From: Bolinopsis microptera
Taxonomy: Eukaryota > Ctenophora > Tentaculata > Lobata > Bolinopsidae
Reading direction: 5' to 3'
Length of the DNA stretch: 64,000 nt
Assembly: GCF_026151205.1 (NCBI RefSeq)
Contig: NC_087078.1
Location: 13,561,118 to 13,625,117, forward strand
A model generated the notes under the pieces. It did no database searches. It had not been told where the DNA came from and was given only the letters and a program-made list of their open reading frames with translations. Every line of letters starts with the position of its first letter. Position 1 is the stretch's first letter. A program made the translations under genes and the position numbers. Positions 33,850 through 45,500 of the stretch are shown here, in pieces.

Positions 33850-34695
33850 GTGCCGAAGGCACAAAAGAGTCAAGGACAAGGGTTAGAGAACAAGTTTTTT
33901 GTTGTTGTATATGGTAGCTTTGCGACCGTGCGTGCGTACGTGCCCTCGGCCTCGTGCACAGTTATCGCCCACGCTACTACCTGCGCAAAGTTATTTTGCA
34001 CGATAATCTGAGTTAAATAATTGTTGGCGCGCGGCGCTGAACTGACCAAGTACATTGTTAATTTCACCATTACATGTACGTATCCCACTAGGCACTAATT
34101 GATAGCATACTATTATTATTTTGAGTTAGTATTAATATTTTGCACAGATCCGTGTCCGGTGTCAGGTTGCATAAACAGTAAACATATGGTTACATAGAAA
34201 TATACACGATTTTCAAATTCAATATGGAATTATATTAACTGGGCGCGGGCGGCGCTCGGCCTGTCACTCCGTCATATCTGCATGCTTATAAACAGTAAAG
34301 ACTAGGGTCCCCAGGTTGTATGGAATATGATAAAATACGCCATCACAGATCAGGAAATTGAGGGGCCATTCACAATAGAAAAGCGACCGCATTTCTTGTT
34401 GATGTGAGCAATCAGCAGTGGTTACTTTTATAATCAATTTAAGGTGATTGAGCTTGCAGATACGAATAAGTTAAGCATGAGATTTTCAGTTAAACACATT
34501 TTGTTGCACTGTTTTCCATATTTTACCTGCTCTGTTTATGTAGCTATCTGAGAATTTGGGCGTTAGAATTCAGAGTCTCTTTGCCAATTCAAGTCTCTCA
34601 TACGTTTCAAAGAGGGATGTCATATATATATATATATATGTATATATATAACAATTTTTTAGAGCCCAAAAAACGTGGAAATGACTTTTGGCCCA
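33850..34695. other. Repeat-rich gap before the MITE cluster
   Basis: Contains the fourth GC-rich module (34235-34320), (TA)n at 34621-34655, and at 34677-34695 a truncated MITE end (gacttttggccca) lying head-to-head against the next MITE. No gene recognised. Confidence 0.5.
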
Positions 34696-35355
34696 CAGGG
34701 TGGGCCAAAAGTCAGTACCCATACGATGAGTCTTATACCTCTGCTGTGTTTTATATATTTGAGAGTTGTTGCTTTGCAGACCACGTCCATTCAATATTGT
34801 TCTCTCTGAACATGCTGACGCCTAATTTTTTCAGAGACGGTAGATTATTAAATGTTGATCTTAAAAAAAGGCAAAACGGATTAGAAATGGCGAAGTTATC
34901 AAGAATTTTATGTATCTTGTTAACAAAATTGATCGGTTGAATATGTGACACTGTGACACGACACCTTAATTGGGCTGCCTTAACGATTCCCATAATGTTT
35001 AACGGCGTGGTTAATGGGGTCACCTTATCACGTGATAAGATCACACGTAATGAATAAACTCGTTATGCTTCGTATCTCTGTCATCTGAGAAGCTACAACT
35101 CTCATTTTTTCAGGACAAACGTAACACAGCACAATTCAATAAAATTTAGCTCGATCCAACTATTCAAACTATTAAATGATTTATGCAAAAATGAACCTTC
35201 ATTTTAAAAAAAAGGAACACAAATATTTTTCGAGTTTACAAATTCCTCGAACCAGTGGTGGTACTAAGTCATACCAGAAAGAATTATTTCAATTGGGCAC
35301 TCAGTGACTGAGCTATAAAGGCCAACGTATGGGTACTGACTTTTGGCCCACCCTG
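34696..35355. mobile_element. 660-bp member of MITE family 1
   Basis: CAGGGTGGGCCAAAAGTCAG at the left and ...CTGACTTTTGGCCCACCCTG at the right; TA at 35356. It carries the same internal blocks as 3909-4248 but about 320 bp more, between about 34860 and 35255. The left flank is not TA but another family end, consistent with adjacent or nested insertion. Confidence 0.88.
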
Positions 35356-36105
35356 TATATATATACAGGGTGGCCCATGAAAGTCTACCCATCCTTATCT
35401 CTTAAAATTGTTACAGGTCGCTGAGATCTTGCTAATTATTTTAAAAACAAAAAGTGGCATAACTTATGTTCTGATAAATATTTTTTCTTCTAAATTTCAC
35501 AGAATGTTAATAACAAGTAGATGAACCTTTGTGGCAAGTTTTGTGTGATTGAGAGCTTCACTGAGCTTATTTGACCAATTAAGCCCCTGAGCGAGCTAGC
35601 TTGAATTTCTCACCCAGAACTGTTTACATTGGTTAATAGAAACCACCAAAAAAAATCCTGGGTAAAAAAATTAAAAAACCACCGATTTATTTATGTTTTA
35701 CCAATTCTATTCACCACGATGCATCGCACATTCCATTCTCTACACTGCTGTACAGTGTACATCCTATATCCTATATTTTAACTGCAGATAAGGACTATCA
35801 CAGATGATCCTTCCTGCTTGTTTATATCGTTCTGCTCACTTGCCTTAACAAATTTAAAATTATAGCTGGATGATTAGCCTACAATTTTATCGATTTTACA
35901 AACGGTGGTTTGAAATAGGTTTACAGCAGGTCAGCCGATTCCCATGAGATGAGTAAATAAACTTGAAAAGAAAACAAACGATAACGTAGATTTCCGGTCG
36001 ATAATCCATAATCTTATGAATTCTCATGGGAATTTTACGATAGCAGGGATAGATTTCCCCCTTAAAAGTCGCAACAATTTATTAACCATTAACGATCATC
36101 TTATC

Positions 36106-37222
36106 ATGCCTCTACTAACTGTCCAGCAACGGATATTTATTGTTTCTGAATCCAAGGATACCCCCTTCGCAGCTCTTATCCAACTGTTCATAGCGAAATT
36201 CCCTGGAATCACTCCCCCTACTAGGAAAGCAGTCTACAACCTTAAGAAGAAATTTACAGAACATGGAGTTGTCACCAACCGACAAAAGGATGCATCTGGT
36301 CCACCATCTACGGGAGTGACCTTTGAGAACACTGTGGCTGTAGTAGGATCTGTGGCAGACCACCCCAGGCAATCGACCAGAAGACGTTCGGCCAATCTTG
36401 GCATACCTAGGACGACTTTGCAACGCATTCTGAGGACTGAACTGAAACTGTACCCTTTTTGCTGGACAGTTCACCACACTCTGCAGCTTCAGGATCCACC
36501 AGTTAGAGTACGCTTTGCTGACTGGTTGCTTCTGAAAGATTCCACAAACGAGGACTTTATCGGAAACATCTGGTGGACCGACGAAGCCAAGTTCTGCCTC
36601 CACGGTTCCGTCAACAGCCACAACGCAATACACTGGGGCAGCCAGAGACCTGACAGCGTGCAGCAGAGACCTACTCAGAACTCTCCAAAGCTGAACGTCT
36701 GGTGTGCGATCGCTTCTCACGGAATCATCGGACCATACTTCTTCAAGGATGCAGCTGGTGCCACTGTAACTGTGAACGGAGATCGCTACCTACAGATGTT
36801 GCAGAGCTTCTTTATACCAGAACTCTTCAACTTCTGTGCACACCACGACCTGTGCACACCACGACCTGGATCCGTCTCTCATGAGCTTTATGCAGGACGG
36901 GGCGAGAGTGCACATCCCCAACCGCATTATTGATTACCTTGGTGACCAGTTTGGGAGCATGACGATCGGAGAGAAACTTGCTCAACACTGGCCAGCCCGT
37001 TCTCCTGACCTCACTCCTTGCGACTTCTTCCTGTGGGGATGGTTGAAGGATAAGGTCTACGAGAGTCTACCCATCCCCAACCTTGCTGCTTTGGAAGTTG
37101 TCATTCGTGACAACTTGCGGAACATCCCCATCACTCACTGCCAGAACTCCTGTTTATCAGTAGCCAAGAGGATGGACGTCCTGAAGAGCCGAGGCAGTGG
37201 TCACATTGAGCACCTTCTCTAA
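36106..37222 (+). pseudogene. Mariner-like (DDE/D) transposase, broken by a 16-bp duplication
   Basis: Start MPLLTVQQRIF at 36106; an in-frame upstream ATG at 36016 is less likely. The N-terminal helix-turn-helix region (FPGITPPTRKAVYNLKKKF) is followed by the first catalytic Asp in WWTDEAKF (about residue 159), the second in MSFMQDGARV and the third in ARSPDLTPCDFFLWG. I count 36 residues between the last two if the Asp of SPDL is used. At 36836-36867 the 16-bp unit tgcacaccacgacctg is present twice, shifting the frame so that the first half terminates at 36933 and the second half continues to 37222. The family cuts and pastes DNA at TA sites. Confidence 0.9.
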
Positions 37223-37320
37223 ACGGTGATTTTAATCGCCAACACAAACGGTGATTTTAATCGCCAACACAAACGGTGATTTTAATCGCCAACACAAACG
37301 GTGATTTTAATCGCCAACAC
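37221..37320 (+). repeat. Four tandem copies of a 25-bp self-complementary unit
   Basis: Unit aaacggtgattttaatcgccaacac, directly after the transposase stop. The ggtgattttaatcgcc core can fold on itself. It lies inside the transposon. Confidence 0.95.
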
Positions 37321-38041
37321 GGCGGGCAATGGATGAACCTTCTCGTGGTGCCTGTCGAGAAACGCAATTCAATTGATTTCAGTATCGATAAAATTGTAGG
37401 CTAATCATCCAGCTATAATTTTAAATTTGTTAAGGCAAGTGAGCAGAACGATATAAACAAGCAGGAAGGATCATCTGTGATAGTCCTTATCAGTTAAAAT
37501 ATAGGATGTACACTGTACAGTGCAGCAGTGTAGAGAATGGAATGTGCGATGCATCGTGGTGAATAGAATTGGTAAAACATAAATAAATCGGTGGTTTTTT
37601 AATTTTTTTACCCAGGATTTTTTTTGGTGGTTTCTATTAACCAATGTAAACAGTTCTGGGTGAGAAATTAACGCTAGCACACTCAGGAGCTAATTTTGTC
37701 AGACAAGCTCAGACTCACACAAAACTTAGCACGAAGTTGTGTCTAATTATGATTGACATTCTCTAAAAATTTGAAGCAAAAATATTAATCAGAACGTAAG
37801 TTATGGCGCTTTTCCATTCTGAAATAAAATAATTAGCAAGATCTCAGCGACCTGTAACAATTTTAAGAGATAAGGATGGGTAGACTTTCATGGGCCACCC
37901 TGTATTATATAAAGATGTAAACTGTAAAACATGATTTAAACTAATCCAAAAATTGATAAACCAAAATCTAACAATCATTTTTGCGTCTTCCCTAGTTTCA
38001 TAATTGGACTCTAAGCATTCCCATACCTTTCAGGAAACTAT

Positions 38042-39255
38042 TTAGGAAGTAGAATCGCTGATTACTTCATCAGTTATGTCTTGTACCTCTAAATGTCTTG
38101 TTTCCTTTGTAAATAGTGCTGCGCCAACCAGGGACATGAGTGTACTTGCAGTATACATAGTCACCAATAGATAAGGACTAACATAAAACAGTGCATAGAC
38201 TCCAACTACACCCATCACACCGCCTACCTTACCCCAGAAATTGACAAAACCAGAAGCAGTTGTTCTGATGTGCGTGGGATAGTTCTCAAGCAGGATGATC
38301 CAAATTATAATGTTCAAACCGGATGATGAAAATTCGATGACATAGAAAATAAAAATTGTTACTGTCACCGAGAAGCATTTGTACAGAAGAAGACTACAAA
38401 TAAAAGCCATTGCTGCAAATACTCGGAGAGCAGGGATACGGCCAGTGAAATGAGACATTGTATGTCCAGCAATAACTCCAACCATGGTGGCTGAGACAAT
38501 AACTATTACCTTTAAAATGGATCCTTGACTTAATTTTTTGCACACATGTGCAGGTGTTGCGCCATCTCCTCCACAAAATTTTGAGTTGATTGCTAATGGA
38601 AGGAACAGTAGGAGGCTTAAAAAAACCAAAATATTTCCAAAATATATGACGGAGAGTAAAATTGTTTCCTTTCTATATTCTGGTTCAAACAATACTCTCA
38701 TTTCGCCCAATTCTTCTGACTGCTTACAAATAACAGTTGTTTCTTCGTTTATCTCTACTTTATTCATGTCTGCCATGAATTTGATAGCTTTCTGAGCATC
38801 TTGTTCTTTTCCACTGACGATGAGATATCTTGGTGACTCAGGTAAAAACCATAGCAACAGAATAGATGGTATGATAGGTAGAGACACAATGATAATGAAC
38901 CATCTCCATCCCAGGGAGTTTAGGAAAAAGTATGCCACCACTGCTGTAAGAAACATCCCAATCTTTGAAACAAAGATTATCAAAGATGTGCCTAATGACC
39001 GATACTTTACTGGAACCACCTGAAATTAAGAATTGATGTTAGTTAATCAGCTTTATTAAGAACTTGACACAATTTTAAAATTATAATTTAATTATTTTAT
39101 ATATATGTATTGTCCATAACTAGGGTGGCCTGCTAACAGAACCATGATCTGCCTTGATTCATCCTTCAGCACAGAGAAAAGCTCCTTTTTTTATACATTA
39201 TGATTACAGAGGATCTGATATTTAGATATATATTGCTGTGCTGTAAAAATTGACT

Positions 39256-39294
<39 letters not shown>

Positions 39295-40259
39295 GGACAA
39301 AACAGACGTTGAAATATGTTATCAGGGCATTATATTGGTATCAATGACTAATTAAACCAATTACTGCGATGCAGTAATTATTATTACTTGAAGCATTATT
39401 ATTACTTGAAGCATACCTCCGAGGCAAAGGAAACAATCGCTCCAAAGTTAGCACCTATACATGCTCCTGTGATAGTCCTGGCAGCTAAAAACTGCCACTT
39501 GTTTGTTGATAATGCACTAAAGACTACTGTCACAGCCAACGTCCCAAGAGTAAACAGGAGGATTGTTTTCCGTCCGTATTTATCAGCAGCTTTTCCAAAA
39601 ACAACACTACCTGCATAGTGTGATCATAATAGTAATAGAGTAATATAGCAAATGGAATGCAATCTAATGATTATACATCGTTCACAGAATGCATAGGGCA
39701 GAATCTGTAAAAATTAGTATTTTTACAATTTTACACTTAACTTAAACCATACTATACATACTATAGCATGCATTACATATCGGAAGTATTAGTTGCAGAC
39801 TTACTTATACCATAGAAGAGAAACACTGCAACAGTAATGGTTCCCTCAAAAAACAATGTCAAATTCCATTCGCATCTCAGATAAGGAATAACCAGAGAAA
39901 TGAGAGCCTCCTCTGTTGTATCCATTAGTGCGATAATGGAGAGGACTGTCCAAAATGTAACCTGCGCATACCCAAATCCTGTGAATCATCATTCATTAAT
40001 TAGTACGCAATAAACACTACAGTATTAATACACCAGGGCTATAACATCTCCCACATATTACTTTTAACAATTTTAAACATTTTTCTGATAGGACTGACAT
40101 CTAATTCACTTCATCTGAGTTTATGGCGTGGAATTTGTCGTAGTTACCTATTTTATTATAAAAGTCGTCAAGAAACATCTTGTTTGGAGGAGACACAGAA
40201 CCATAGTCAGCAGTGACTGTGGCTGTTGACATAGCTTCACCTTTGTCTTCACCTGCCAT
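38042..40259 (-). CDS. SV2/SVOP-like major facilitator transporter, 485 aa, 4 exons
   Basis: Minus-strand exons 40259-40148, 39978-39805, 39610-39417 and 39019-38042 sum to 1458 nt with matching phases. The protein begins MAGEDKGEAMSTAT. The SVOP-type first helix (GFGYAQVTFWTVLSIIALMD, with an acidic pair near TTEEAL) follows, then motif A in GKAADKYGRK. The last exon carries the second half: SLGWRWFIIIVSLPI, WFLPESPRYLIVSGK at the central loop, and six hydrophobic segments, with ENYPTHIRTTASGFVNFWGK before the last helices. Relatives carry organic ions or nucleotides across plasma or vesicle membranes; the substrate here is unknown. It is a little shorter than vertebrate SVOP. It is divergent from ERGIC3, with about 0.7 kb between starts. 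Confidence 0.88.
39253..39292. repeat. (TTTA)n microsatellite in the transporter intron
   Basis: About nine tandem ttta units. In addition, an 18-bp duplication (attattacttgaagcat, 39382-39415) abuts the donor of exon 3 on the minus strand. Confidence 0.9.
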
Positions 40260-40977
40260 AACCGGCTACGTTCTGTGAACAGGACTCAAACTTAAATATC
40301 AAGGAAACGGCAAGAACAACAAAAACCAAAAGTGCCTTTAGCGTAATATATAATATACATAAACATTTATGTCTATCGTTTGCAAACGAAGAACCAGCAA
40401 GTGTTCAGTATTTCCTTGAGACTAGCACATAATATTGAATAAAAGTCTCCATTTCTTTCACACATTATTATCTTGATTCGAGACAGAATATTCTGGATTC
40501 TGAAAGCATGTGTGCACTTACAATAGTCTTATCAGCTCATATGTGGTAGTGTGATACTATCTTTTGAAGTCTTTAAGTCCCTCCCCTTAACAACGAATAA
40601 ATGTCTGTCTCCTGCTCTCGGAACAACGCTGTCATAATCTGTATCAATGTGACAGGCACATTTATTTCTGGGTCGTTGTTATTCAGTTTTTATATGTACA
40701 ATGGAGCAATGTAACTAAACCTAGTGTTATGTTGTATAACCCGTAATTACATGAGTAATATCTGACGTTATGTATTCTGTAATAATATAATTACTATTAA
40801 CAATACATAATAGTAATTATAATTAATTATACATAATGTACATTAGTCATTATCACACTGTCATCAGTCAAATATTGCTTTAAATCGACCACAAGATTGT
40901 TTGCTATATCACTCAAAGTTTAAACATAACCCGATTATATTTTCTTATAATTCCCGATCTTTTTAGGCAAGTTCAAT
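40260..40977. promoter_or_regulatory. Shared 0.7 kb gap between divergent transporter and ERGIC3 starts
   Basis: The two start codons face away from each other. No CpG-rich or TATA element was obvious, so the promoter role is inferred from the layout only. AT-rich palindromic taattat/ataatta repeats lie at 40790-40860. Confidence 0.4.
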
Positions 40978-42531
40978 ATGGCTAGTGTTGCGTCAGGGGG
41001 TGGCAGCTTGCTTGGCTCACTGAAACGATTTGATGCTTATCCTAAGACGATGGAGGATTTCAGGATAAAAACCTGCGGAGGTGCCACAAGTAAGTAAAGG
41101 TAATCGCACTATATAGTGACAACACTATATAGTGACAAGCACTTTATAATGACAGCTGATCTTTGTCACCATATAGTGTGCAAAACGCACTATATAGTGA
41201 CAACACTATATAGTGACAAGTTTAATGTGGGGTTGGTTGGTTGTCTGTTCGCAGCAGCTCGTGCTGTTCGCACCATCTTCGAGAGGCTGTTGGTCCGACA
41301 TCCCAGGTTAGCTCTGCACTCGAATCCAGTCCTGAAAGAATTCAGCAACGAATCCGTTTAGTTGATGTGTCCGCCGATTGTCGCTGCACGTTCTTCTTCG
41401 TCTTCTTTAGAGCGATGACCAGATCTCTGCTCTTTTTCATCGTGGTTGTGTTCGGAGAGTTTTTTACTGCTGTTCATGAAGCACCCACTCGAGACAGACA
41501 GCCAGGAACCCTCGTCTCAGGTCTCCCTAACAGAAAGTGTGGAGAAAGCCAATACTTTAACTTAGTTTGCAAAGTACATTTATCATGATTCATTTATTTT
41601 GTCTTTCAATTTATTTACTCGATAACAATTCGTTGACCCATGGAATCCTATTTTCAGTAACGATAATCAGTGGAGCAATAATGATAGCTTTATTTGTTGC
41701 TGAACTTCAGTTCTTCTTAGGAGTCTCTGTAAGTGTTAAATTTATTTTATATACCATTTTGACACACGCACAACGGTCAACGAGAGAGAACTATTTAAAG
41801 TTATTATAAAGAATGATGAAATAGTGACTTGAAACTAATATAAAGTTTAAAGTAATATCAAAGCATTTAAAGTGATATTAAAGTTATAAAGCATAAATTT
41901 ACTATGTAATATAATATAACATGACGAGTAAAAAAACTCACTAAAACCTAGGACTTGGTTCTTAACTAACCATTTCTGAAAGTACCTTATTATTTCTGAA
42001 AGTACATTATAAACATTTCTATTCTACAGATAAAAGAAAAGCTTCTGATGGATACTACGAGATCAGAACTACTTGATATTTATTTAGACGTTACATTTCA
42101 ACACTTACCTTGCGATCGTAAGTTTTTTTTAAATTCTCATCACACTGATAATCTGAATAATAAATTTTTGTCTAGATTTAAATAAGAGTTCGGAATTAAG
42201 GATGGTATGATTTAGTAGCACAACAAAGACTTGATGCACTCACACCTGCTTCCTAAAATTGATACAATTTAAAAAGCAGCCCTCCTGCCCCTCCTCAGAT
42301 ATTAGTGTAGATGCTATGGATGTGTCGGGGGGTCAGCAAGTAGATGTGGACCATGACATAAAGAAGAGGAGGTTAAAGGCAGATGGGACGCGGATTAATG
42401 AAGAAAAGGTAGAAGAGCTCGGTAATAGCACGGTTGCACTTGTACTTGATCCTAATAGGTTTGATTTGAATGGCTTTTTTTGTTGATTTCATACTTTTTT
42501 AGCTGGAAGCTGGCTTAGAGCGTGAACCAAG

Positions 42532-42570
<39 letters not shown>

Positions 42571-45500
42571 ACCCCCTCCTACCCCAACATGAGGAGGTTT
42601 TTTGTAAGATTATTCACAATCTACCTGTATTTCTGGTTGAGAATTGTCTGTATAAATTGATCGGCTGATTGCAAGCACTTTAAATTTGTAAATAGGTACT
42701 AATCGATTGCTTGCTACTTCAGAGCGAGTTGATATTTAATAGTAGTGAATGGTGGTACTTAATACCACTTTATTACTATTTTACTATGTCTCAAACAATG
42801 ATTCAAACAAACATCACTCCTTAGTCCTTATACATAACGATAGTTATCTGTATCTTCTACGTTAAGTGTTAACTCAACATATATTGTAGTTGTATTAGTG
42901 GACAATTAAACTGAAGCAGCAGGACTAACGAATTAGCATTCAGAGCGCCTTCTTTTTGGATTTCCCGATGATATCCGGGAAATTTTTTAAATAATAATGT
43001 ATGTAAGGATTAACCCGGCGCTGTAAGTAAAGGAACCAGGCTGCTTTACAAGAATAACAAATTAATACCAATTACCAAGTTCACCTATTAAACGTAAACA
43101 GTCTAAGAAAACGACGGTGCTTCAAAACATACACGTATTATTACATGATGTATCACTATTGAATTACTCATCGAGCTGCATCACAATCCCTCAACAGATT
43201 AAAGTTGAGTCACCTCATCCAATACAGTCACTTTAGTCACACAGAAAATGGGTTGAAACACAATGTTTTTTGATTCCATACAATACTATACATATATTTA
43301 TATATAATTATACTTATAATATTAAATACTCTGCTGAATTATTCTCATGACCAGTGTTCACGTACCACGGTAACTTGGGAGAGTCGGTGTCACCCGAGTG
43401 CACAATACTAGGTACTGGGAGTACTGGTAGTCCCTACACAATATATGGACCGAGAATTGAGAAACTGAGGGGCAAATAAAAATGTTTAAATAAAAGTAGC
43501 AAATTCGCGAGTTTACAGCTAATGTCTTTAAATAATTTCAATGTGACTAACGGTGGAATGTAACAGATCACTTCTGAGCATAAGTGATTTGACGCGTCAC
43601 GTACCGTCTAGCTAGGGTCTATTTAACATATATAATATATATATATATAATATATATTATTAGGAACACTCAGCTGTCTATCAAAATGTCTAATTCGATT
43701 TCAGAGGAAGTCTGTCCGATGAGGATTATAAGAATTGGGCGGGGAATTAGAGGCACACTTTCATCGTTTTCAAATGTCATCCGCCGTTAATTTACATTAC
43801 CTTCATGGTTAACTTGACAACGAATAGATAAGAAGTGACATTTTGTTCTTGCCAGCCTACTTGTTACTGCACAGTACAAACAATTAAGATGAAACATGAG
43901 GTGAAGCGATGAGGTTCCACGCTTACTGTTTATGTGTGTATACCGATTACTGTACCTGTTATCTTGACTCATTATTACTACCCTCAGGTGTGAGAGTTGC
44001 TATGGCGCGGAGACAGCGGACACTAAGTGTTGTAACACGTGCGAGGAGGTGCGCGTGGCTTACCGTCTTAGGGGCTGGGGACTTGAATCTCTTGCTGCTT
44101 TCGAACAGGTACTGGTTACTGGTTACTGGTTACTGGTTACTGGTTACTGGTTACTGGTTACTGAATACTGATGTTTGTCTTTTTAATGACGTATCTTTCC
44201 ATTCACTACTTTTCATTAATCTTTTACGGGACTGTTGATGCCTTATAATTGTAGGTGTATGACTTTCTCTTTTTACCTCATGAAACCTTGTCAGCTTTGT
44301 ACATATTACTTCATTACACACATACATTGTAGTGAACTGTAAACAGTACCTACAGTTTTACAACTTAATACCTCTCTATACCGTGCTGCTCCGTAAACAC
44401 CTATCCTGTGCTCATACCTTTCCTGATTTCGGCCAGTTTGTGCTAGAGATATTCATACTGCATTTGATGGTGATGCAAGTACATATCTGATATTAGCTGT
44501 ATTCCATCGCATTACGACAGTAGACACTAGACAGTTAAGTTGACAGTACGACACAATACATGCATACAAGGCCCTTGGTGTACAGGGACAAAAGGAAAGC
44601 GCGGCATGTACGGAATCGCGATTTTTTCCATTATTTGCGACAAATTTTATGTATAATTTAATGTACATATAGCCTGTTAAATTTCGCGGTATCGCGATTT
44701 TTGGCAAAAATAATCGCGAAATCCTTTTGTCCCTGTTGGTGTATGAGACGTTTGAAGTGTTATTTGAGGGGCTACAGATACTGAAGACGGTGAGATACTC
44801 TCTATACCACACTGTTGCTATATAATATATATATATCATACAGGGTGGCCCAGGAAACACTACCCATCCTTATCTTTTAAAATTGTTAAAATTATCGCTG
44901 AGATATTGCTAATTATTTTAAAAACAAAAAGTGGCATAACTTATGTTCTGATAAATATTTTTGCTTCTAAATTTCAAAGAATGTTAATAGCATGTATATA
45001 GCGTGTTATTCTTGTCTCTATCTGACTCTACCGTGCCACAACTTACTTTTCACACTTGGAAAATATCTATATAAGATTATTTAAATACAGAAAGCGCCGA
45101 ATCACCTCATGACTTTCTCCCACTAATAGAAAAGTGTTTTATCAAAGTGTGATGAGCTGTAAGCTGCCATTATCATAACATCCTATTTTATTTATGTAGT
45201 TTTACATTATTATATGTAGTTTTACTTTACTGAGAAGAGTTGAATGATAATAGCTTTTCAGCTTAGAGAAAGATCGAAAGTATACCAGCTGGTTGTATTA
45301 TACAGGTGATAAGCTGTCATGTACATCAATTCAGCCTTCCCTGGTGTATATTATCTATAGGAGAAACAAGTAGAATAAGTCTTTTGAATACAATGGAAAA
45401 TTAGAACACATTAGGTTACCATATCGGTATGTAATCAAGAATTTTACAATTTCAAAAACTCGTTCGTGACTAACAGTACTTCACAAGCACGTTGTGTAAA

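Larger units (their letters stand above)
35366..37902 (+). mobile_element. Full-length Tc1/mariner-like transposon with inverted repeats of about 525 bp
   Basis: Ends CAGGGTGGCCCATGAAAGTC and the complement at 37883-37902, with TA at 35364-35365 and 37903-37904. The inverted repeats run about 35366-35895 and 37383-37902 with few differences, unusually long for this superfamily. Between them lies one transposase gene in the + direction, followed by four copies of a 25-bp repeat. The transposase carries a frameshift, so this copy is probably not autonomous. A single terminal fragment of the same family is at 44841-44990. Confidence 0.95.

Noticed and set aside
36016..36105. Upstream in-frame ATG as transposase start
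   Set aside because: The segment 36016-36105 lacks family similarity; MPLLTVQQR at 36106 fits the usual mariner start better.
41241..41588. 115-codon ORF in ERGIC3 intron 1
   Set aside because: No family resemblance, overlaps another open frame, and lies between exons whose phases already match.
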